Positions 7,395 to 11,543 of a stretch of 11,543 nt of DNA are shown piece after piece. This DNA comes from Firmicutes bacterium UBA3914 (GTDB lineage Bacteria; Bacillota; Limnochordia; Darwinibacteriales; Darwinibacteriaceae). The translations under genes and the position numbers were made by a program. Where the stretch lies: positions 1 through 11,543 of the forward strand of contig DGEY01000079.1 of assembly GCA_002391385.1 (NCBI GenBank). The letters run 5' to 3'. Each line of letters opens with the position of its first letter. Positions within the stretch are counted from its first letter, which is position 1. Below the pieces are notes generated by a model that ran no database searches, was not told the DNA's origin, and saw only the letters and a list, made by a program, of their open reading frames with translations.

Positions 7395-7431
7395 CTGGGT
7401 TAGTCGAACCCACAGGGGTCTAGCTGGGGTT
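7391..7431 (+). repeat. Direct repeat CTAGCTGGG(G)TT straddling the esterase stop
   Basis: CTAGCTGGGTT (7391-7401, containing the esterase stop TAG) recurs as CTAGCTGGGGTT (7420-7431), 29 nt apart. A degenerate CTAGTTAGCC follows at about 7450-7459. The spacing of nearly three helical turns could fit a protein-binding pair, but the second copy differs by an inserted G and the signal is modest. Confidence 0.35.
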
Positions 7432-7546
7432 TATCCGATTTGTTTGCATCTAGTTAGCCTTTCCAAAAGGAACTTAACAAATTAAAGAGAATTATCCAAT
7501 CAGGATAGTTCCGGGGAAGGGGGACGATAGCAGGGAGTACGCTGAA
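7395..7546 (+). promoter_or_regulatory. Dyad-rich leader of the ABC-importer operon; candidate promoter/operator region
   Basis: This is the largest gap inside the cluster (152 nt). It contains a perfect 6-bp hairpin TGGGTT-AGTCG-AACCCA (7396-7412) without a T tract, a dyad TTCC-AAAA-GGAA (7461-7472), a dyad TATCC-AATCA-GGATA (7493-7507), and TTCC-GG-GGAA (7510-7518 region). No clean -35/-10 pair is visible: TTAACA at 7474-7479 is a fair -35 but lacks a matching -10 at 16-18 nt. The gap length, dyads and strong downstream expression expected of a solute-binding protein suggest a second, regulated promoter, perhaps binding a sugar-responsive LacI-type or AraC-type regulator encoded elsewhere. 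This is inference. Confidence 0.45.
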
Positions 7547-9211
7547 ATGAAGCTCGCAAGTGGCGTTGTTCACGGTATTAAGACTAGAGGGGAGAGAAGA
7601 CTTTTGAAGAGAAGAGGATTCTGGTTCCTGCCCTTGCTGCTGATTCTTGTTTTGGGCGGAACGGCGTTTGCACAGCAGTTCAAGGAATTCACAGTCTTCA
7701 CAGGCGAACCTTTGCCAGATTACCCCGGTTCAACCATCGTCGGTGACATCATCGAAAGAGAAACAGGCGTAAAATTGATCAGGGAAGCCCTAGTGGGCGA
7801 TCTGGAGACCAAAGTCGGACTGATGATCGCCAGCGGCGACTATCCCGACCTGGTAGTGGCAGCACACTTCACCAGCCTGTTGAAGGACGCCGGGGCATTG
7901 ATCCCCCTGAATGACCTGATTGAGGAACACGCTCCCAACATTAAGCGTCTGTATGCGAACCATTGGGAAATGCTGAAGCAGGAAGATGGAAACGTGTACT
8001 GGCTGCCGATCCAAGCGATTCCCTACGGCCCCGATACATCCCGTTATCCATCCCTGGGCTTCTTCATCAACAAGCGGGTCTTGAAAGATAATGGCTGGCC
8101 GCTCCCCAGGACGCTGGACGAGTACTTCCAGCTCATCGAAGACTACATGGCCAAACATCCCACCATTGATGGCGAACCCACCATTGGTTACATCACCCTC
8201 TTCGACGGCTGGCGCAGTTTTGCCACCACCAACGTACCGCAGCACCTCATGGGTTATCCCAACGAAGGTGAGTTTGTACCGGTTATGCAGCAAGGGCGCT
8301 ATGTGGTAACGGAGTACCACACTTCTCCCACAGCCAAGCGGTACTACCAGAAGCTGAACGAGATGTACAACAAGGGTGTTATCGACCCCGAAACCTTTAT
8401 CCTCAACTACGACCAGTACATCGAGAAGCTGAGCTCTGGCCGGGTACTGGGCACGTTCAACCAGTTCTGGCAGATGCAGGAAGCTCAGAACTACCTGTTG
8501 AGGGACAATCCGGAAAGCATCTTCGTTCCTCTGCCGATCGTGATCGACCCGTTAGTTGAAGAACGGCAGCGGGATATCCCCTACGTACAGCCCACGCAGG
8601 GCATGGGCATCACCATCAACTGTAAAGATCCCGTGGGAGCCATCAAGTTCCTGGACTACCTGATCAGGGAAGATACCCAGCGCCTGCTCCAGTGGGGTAT
8701 CCTGGGCGAACACTATGAAGTAGATGAAAACGGCCTCTATTACCGCACGCCTGAACAGCTCGAGCTCTTCAGGGATCCCGACTGGGTCCAGAACGTGTTC
8801 GGCAGACCGTACTTCTTCAACGCCTTCCCGAGCCTGAGGGGTGTTGACGAAAACGGCAACATGTTCTTCCCCGATACGCAGCCGCATCTGATCTACTCCG
8901 ACAGCACCGATTCGGAGAAAGAGGTCATGGATGCCTACGGTGTGAAGTCCTTCTCGGATCTGTTCAACGAACCCATCTTCAAGAAGTACTTCCCGCTGTG
9001 GACCATCACCATGCCAGCTGGTTCGCCGGCGCATATCGAAGAGACCAGGATGAAGGACGTCCTCAACCGCTATGTGCCTGAGCTGGTGATGAGCTCACCG
9101 GATCAGTTCGAGGCCATCTGGGAGAACTACGTCAGAGATATCAAGCCGCTCATGGTTGAGCAGATGAAGGTCTATCAAGAGGGCATCGATTGGCGCATGG
9201 AGAACTGGTAA
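7547..9211 (+). CDS. Extracellular solute-binding protein of a CUT1-type oligosaccharide ABC importer
   Basis: The product (554 residues from ATG 7547, 535 from TTG 7604) resembles the long LipO/YtcQ-type family-1 solute-binding proteins paired with LplB/YtcP permeases. A hydrophobic stretch, FWFLPLLLILVLGGTAFA, leads to a likely signal peptidase I cut at AFA-QQ. No lipobox cysteine is present, unlike most Bacillota binding proteins. The mature part contains GLMIASGDYPDLVVA (the usual lobe-1 segment), a WLPIQAIPYGPDTSRYPSLG segment, and the aromatic C-terminus EGIDWRMENW. It should capture xylo-oligosaccharides released by the exported xylanase-esterase; the ligand is inferred from context. 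Start choice: ATG 7547 (GGGAG at 7533-7537) gives an unusually long 23-residue basic pre-region, while TTG 7604, 9 nt after GAGGGGAG, gives a classic MKRRGFW signal peptide and may be the true start. Confidence 0.9.
   Translation: MKLASGVVHGIKTRGERRLLKRRGFWFLPLLLILVLGGTAFAQQFKEFTVFTGEPLPDYPGSTIVGDIIERETGVKLIREALVGDLETKVGLMIASGDYPDLVVAAHFTSLLKDAGALIPLNDLIEEHAPNIKRLYANHWEMLKQEDGNVYWLPIQAIPYGPDTSRYPSLGFFINKRVLKDNGWPLPRTLDEYFQLIEDYMAKHPTIDGEPTIGYITLFDGWRSFATTNVPQHLMGYPNEGEFVPVMQQGRYVVTEYHTSPTAKRYYQKLNEMYNKGVIDPETFILNYDQYIEKLSSGRVLGTFNQFWQMQEAQNYLLRDNPESIFVPLPIVIDPLVEERQRDIPYVQPTQGMGITINCKDPVGAIKFLDYLIREDTQRLLQWGILGEHYEVDENGLYYRTPEQLELFRDPDWVQNVFGRPYFFNAFPSLRGVDENGNMFFPDTQPHLIYSDSTDSEKEVMDAYGVKSFSDLFNEPIFKKYFPLWTITMPAGSPAHIEETRMKDVLNRYVPELVMSSPDQFEAIWENYVRDIKPLMVEQMKVYQEGIDWRMENW
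7587..7594 (+). promoter_or_regulatory. Internal Shine-Dalgarno supporting an alternative TTG start of the binding protein
   Basis: GAGGGGAG lies 9 nt before an in-frame TTG at 7604. Starting there gives a standard-length signal peptide (about 23 residues, cut after AFA). The upstream ATG at 7547 has its own GGGAG, so both starts are possible; peptide data would be needed to settle it. Confidence 0.5.
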
Positions 9212-9230
9212 GACTTCGAGTTCTTGTAAT

Positions 9231-9262
9231 GTAAAAGGGGCGCTCTCGGGCACCCCTTTTAC
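9231..9262 (+). terminator. Intercistronic hairpin between binding-protein and permease genes (partial terminator / mRNA stabiliser)
   Basis: GTAAAAGGGG (9231-9240) and CCCCTTTTAC (9253-9262) are perfectly complementary over 10 bp, with a 12-nt insert that can pair a further GC/GC across one C-A mismatch. The AAAA-GGGG...CCCC-TTTT form is that of a bidirectional intrinsic terminator, but the permease genes follow within 34 nt and need transcription. The likely role is to let only part of the transcripts continue and to protect the upstream mRNA from 3' decay, raising the binding protein above the permeases as known for malE-malF. The expression effect is inferred. Confidence 0.8.
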
Positions 9263-9295
9263 GCTATAAATCCAAAGCAAGTGAGTTGAGAAACC

Positions 9296-10237
9296 ATGAA
9301 TACGTCAGCAAGTGCTGTCCCGCGGGGCAGAACCTTTTGGCATAGAGTAAAGCAGCAAAAGATGCTCATTTTCATGACTATTCCCTTCTTGGTTCATGTC
9401 ATTATCTTCAGGTATGTCCCCATCTGGGGATGGCTCATGGCCTTCCAGAATTACTGGCCGGGCAAGAGCATCCTGCAGCAGACCTGGGTGGGTCTGGAGA
9501 ACTTCAGGCTGCTGTTTAACGACCCCGTCTTTTACCAGGTCCTGCGCAATACCTTGGCCATGAGCATCATCAAGCTGGTGCTGGGTACGGTCAGTTCCAT
9601 CATCCTGGCCCTCATGCTCAATGAGGTCAGGATCATGTGGTTCAAAAAGAGCGTGCAGACCATATCCTATCTGCCCCACTTCATCTCCTGGGTGGTCGCG
9701 GCCAACTTGGTGAGGGATGCCCTATCCACAGATGGAGGTATCATCAATGAGGTGCTGATGCGCCTGGGCATCATCAAGCAGCCCATCATGTTCCTGGGCA
9801 TACCGGCTCTGTTCTGGTGGATCATCGGCGTCTCCCACGTCTGGAAAGAAGTGGGTTGGGGAGCCATCATTTATCTGGCAGCCATTGCGGCCATCGACCC
9901 CACCTTGTATGAATCGGCCATGATCGATGGAGCAGGAAGGCTGAAGCAGATGTGGTACATCACCCTGCCCTCCATCCGGCCCACCATCAGCGTCCTTTTG
10001 ATCATGAACTTGGGCTGGGTGTTAAGCGCCGGTTTTGAACAGCAGTATCTGCTCCAGAACGGACGAGTGATCGACTACGCCAGGGTCTTCACCATCTACG
10101 AACTGGATTACGGAATCAAGATGATGCGCTACTCCTTCGCCACCGCCGTCGGTATTTTCCGCAGCGTGGTCAGCTTGATCCTGGTGTTCAGCGCCAATCA
10201 GCTGGCTAAACGGTGGGGCCAGGAGCGGCTGGTGTAG
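9296..10237 (+). CDS. ABC importer permease, LplB-type, CUT1 family
   Basis: The 313-residue membrane protein has about six transmembrane helices: roughly 23-45 (MLIFMTIPFLVHVIIF), 83-107, 115-138, 165-200 (one long or two short), 230-250, and 283-303. The MetI-type loop that docks on the ATPase is clear from Y205: YESAMIDGAGRLKQMWYITLP, the EAA motif with the conserved G and the final LP. With the following gene it forms the heterodimeric channel of a carbohydrate importer; LplB and YtcP proteins normally occur as such pairs. ATG 9296 follows the hairpin by 34 nt and has only a weak Shine-Dalgarno (GTGAGTTGAG, 9281-9290), consistent with lower output than the binding protein. The stop TAG is followed 34 nt later by the second permease. 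Confidence 0.93.
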   Translation: MNTSASAVPRGRTFWHRVKQQKMLIFMTIPFLVHVIIFRYVPIWGWLMAFQNYWPGKSILQQTWVGLENFRLLFNDPVFYQVLRNTLAMSIIKLVLGTVSSIILALMLNEVRIMWFKKSVQTISYLPHFISWVVAANLVRDALSTDGGIINEVLMRLGIIKQPIMFLGIPALFWWIIGVSHVWKEVGWGAIIYLAAIAAIDPTLYESAMIDGAGRLKQMWYITLPSIRPTISVLLIMNLGWVLSAGFEQQYLLQNGRVIDYARVFTIYELDYGIKMMRYSFATAVGIFRSVVSLILVFSANQLAKRWGQERLV

Positions 10238-10271
10238 TGATCATTAGGGAACCAAAGTGGGGGTGAAAAGC

Positions 10272-11177
10272 ATGCATAGAGTTGGACGCAAAACCTGGGG
10301 GGACATTGCTATCGATGCGGTCATCTACCTCAGCCTGATTTTCCTGGTGGTAGTCACCCTGTACCCCTTCCTGAATACTCTGGCCGTCTCTTTCAACGAC
10401 GCCATGGACAGCTCCAGGGGAGGGATCACCCTCTGGCCGCGCAAGTTCACTTTGTACAACTACCAAACGCTGCTGACCCGCAGCCAGATTTACCATGCAA
10501 CTCTGGTTTCAGCCGCCAGGACCATTCTGTCCACTGTCTTGGGCACCTTCTGCACGGCCATGGCAGCTTACATCATCAGCCGCAGGGAGTTCGTGTTCAG
10601 GAGGCTTGTTTCCTTCATCTACGTCCTCACCATGTACATCGACGGGGGATTGGTGCCTACCTACTTCCTCATGCGCTCCCTTGGGCTGGTGAACAGCTTC
10701 TGGGTCTATGTGGTCCCGGGGCTGGTCTCGGCTTTTAACCTCATCGTCATCCGGACTTATATCGCTGGCCTGTCGGACAGCTATGTGGAGTCGGCGCGCA
10801 TTGACGGGGCAGGTGAGTTCACCATTTTCCTGCGCATCATCCTACCCTTGTGCAAACCGGTCTTGGCCACCATCGCCCTCTTCATCGCGGTGGACAACTG
10901 GAATGCTTGGTTCGACACCTTCCTCTACAATTCCGCCAACGCTCAGCTCAGCACCTTGCAGTACGAGCTGATGAAAGTCCTGCAGAGCGCGAACACCATG
11001 TCCGGATCGCTGCTCCAGGCGCTGTCCAGAGCCGCTGCGGGCACCACAAACACGGTCACGCCCAGGGCCATCCGGGCCACCATGACCATCATTGTGAGTG
11101 TACCTATCGTGGCAGTATACCCCTTCCTGCAGAGGTACTTCGTCCACGGCTTGACCCTGGGAGGGATCAAAGAGTAA
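10272..11177 (+). CDS. ABC importer permease, YtcP-type, CUT1 family
   Basis: This 301-residue inner-membrane protein has the usual N-terminal helix after a short basic head (MHRVGRKTWGD, then IAIDAVIYLSLIFLVVVTLYPFL). An NYQTLL segment comes before the core, four further helices follow, and a C-terminal PFLQRYFVHGLTLGGIKE tail closes the protein, characteristic of this partner type. The EAA loop starts near residue 171: YVESARIDGAGEFTIFLRIILP. It pairs with the preceding LplB-type subunit. The start is ATG 10272, with GGGGGTGA at 10259-10266 and 5-nt spacing. An in-frame GTG at 10257, with GGGA at 10247-10250, would add five residues and cannot be excluded. No ATP-binding subunit follows, so a shared MsmK/UgpC-type ATPase encoded elsewhere is expected. 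Confidence 0.93.
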   Translation: MHRVGRKTWGDIAIDAVIYLSLIFLVVVTLYPFLNTLAVSFNDAMDSSRGGITLWPRKFTLYNYQTLLTRSQIYHATLVSAARTILSTVLGTFCTAMAAYIISRREFVFRRLVSFIYVLTMYIDGGLVPTYFLMRSLGLVNSFWVYVVPGLVSAFNLIVIRTYIAGLSDSYVESARIDGAGEFTIFLRIILPLCKPVLATIALFIAVDNWNAWFDTFLYNSANAQLSTLQYELMKVLQSANTMSGSLLQALSRAAAGTTNTVTPRAIRATMTIIVSVPIVAVYPFLQRYFVHGLTLGGIKE

Positions 11178-11260
11178 TAGGAAGATGGCTCTGGCCCCGC
11201 CACGGCGCCAGCAGCATTCCAGTGCCCAAAACAACATTCTTGTCGTGAACTATGTCAGGG

Positions 11261-11285
11261 AAGCCCGGTTTTGCCGGGCTTTTTT
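11261..11285 (+). terminator. Rho-independent terminator of the ABC-importer operon
   Basis: AAGCCCGG (11261-11268), loop TTTTG, CCGGGCTT (11274-11281), followed by a T run to 11285. The perfect GC-rich 8-bp stem with a U tract is a strong intrinsic terminator, 83 nt beyond the second permease stop. No reading frame with recognisable content lies between 11178 and 11260. Confidence 0.93.
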
Positions 11286-11405
11286 GCTGCCTTGGCGCTG
11301 AGCTCAGTTCAGTGCTCAACTCTCAGCACCAGATTCCTCTCGTTCCATAAGGTAGAAAGCACGGTGGCAATGTATCTCGATCCGCACAGCGGACCGCAAT
11401 TCGAG
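11286..11405. other. Non-coding spacer with small palindromes before the insertion sequence
   Basis: No gene is supported here. The stretch contains the palindrome CTGAGCTCAG (11298-11307), a dyad GTGCT...AGCAC (11312-11316 / 11325-11329) and CCGC-ACA-GCGG (11382-11392). CTCAACTC at 11315-11322 is the reverse complement of GAGTTGAG at 11403-11410, next to the presumed insertion-sequence tip. These may be remnants of the site into which the element inserted; I see no known function. Confidence 0.35.
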
Positions 11406-11407
11406 TT

Positions 11408-11543
11408 GAGTCCGTATAATGGTGTAAAAATGGTTTTCTGAAAAAATAGGAGAGCCATTAACAAATTCCTCAGTTAGAATAGAAGTTGGACAAACCAGAA
11501 TTCTAAGAGGAGGAATTTGAATGGCTCAATACCAGATTACCGT
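11408..11543 (+). mobile_element. Left end of an insertion sequence, probably IS256 family (truncated by the window)
   Basis: The AT-rich stretch from about 11408 (GAGTCCGTATAATGGTGTAA...) differs in composition from the GC-rich genes around it, resembles the terminal repeat of Bacillota IS256-type elements, and leads after about 110 nt to a strong Shine-Dalgarno and the first codons of a probable transposase. The exact tip, the inverted partner and the target-site duplication cannot be checked because the right end lies outside the window. The perfect -10 hexamer TATAAT at 11415-11420 sits about 7 nt inside the presumed tip. Family assignment rests mainly on the first seven transposase residues and is tentative. 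Confidence 0.6.
11521..11543 (+). CDS. Transposase N-terminus, probably IS256 family (partial)
   Basis: ATG 11521 starts an open frame reading MAQYQIT up to the window edge, preceded by AAGAGGAGG (11505-11513) at 7-nt spacing, the best Shine-Dalgarno in the window. MAQYQIT followed by an acidic helix is a common beginning of IS256-family DDE transposases in Bacillota. Only seven residues are visible, so the family call relies on that start and on the terminal-repeat-like sequence upstream. The full protein would be about 400 residues if intact. Confidence 0.6.

Noticed and set aside
7396..7412. TGGGTT-AGTCG-AACCCA hairpin as a terminator of the enzyme block
   Set aside because: The stem is perfect but short, and is followed by CAGGGG rather than a T run, so it was kept only as a dyad in the leader.
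7547..9211. Reading the first protein of the importer as a lipoprotein
   Set aside because: No cysteine follows the hydrophobic core (GGTAFAQQF), so a lipobox cannot be supported from either start codon.

Overview
The window looks like a chromosomal segment of a xylan-degrading bacterium, probably a moderately GC-rich anaerobic or thermophilic member of the Bacillota (clostridial or Limnochordia-like). The reasons are AG-rich Shine-Dalgarno sequences, frequent GTG/TTG starts, Lpl/Ytc-type sugar permeases and a GH10-feruloyl esterase fusion. The taxonomic placement is inference; no rRNA or tRNA is present.

Layout, all confident genes on the + strand: positions 1-177 hold no gene I can name and end in an intrinsic terminator (178-204). 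After a short leader with a perfect dyad comes a tight cluster: two overlapping flavodoxin-fold proteins (301-813 and 798-1439), a cytoplasmic GH43 beta-xylosidase/arabinofuranosidase (1447-2925), a large secreted multidomain enzyme with GH10 xylanase, beta/gamma-crystallin-like, F5/8C (discoidin) and CE1 feruloyl esterase modules (2944-5838), and a cytoplasmic type-B carboxylesterase (5865-7394). Gaps are 26 nt or less, so these five genes are probably one transcript. A 152-nt leader rich in small dyads then precedes an ABC importer: solute-binding protein (7547-9211), a hairpin (9231-9262), and two permeases (9296-10237 and 10272-11177), closed by a strong terminator (11261-11285). The right edge enters the left end of an insertion sequence, probably IS256 family, with the first codons of its transposase.

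Inferred working model: the exported GH10/CE1 enzyme cuts feruloylated arabinoxylan outside the membrane and strips ferulate. The CUT1-type importer takes up the resulting decorated xylo-oligosaccharides, powered by an ATPase encoded elsewhere. The cytoplasmic carboxylesterase and GH43 enzyme then remove remaining esters and release xylose/arabinose. The role of the two leading flavoproteins is unknown. One has an iron-sulfur-flavoprotein-like cysteine motif but no FMN phosphate loop; the other has the loop but no cysteine motif, so they may form a complementary pair. That pair and the GH10-crystallin-discoidin-CE1 architecture are the most unusual parts of the window. I see no CRISPR array, defence system, tRNA or rRNA.
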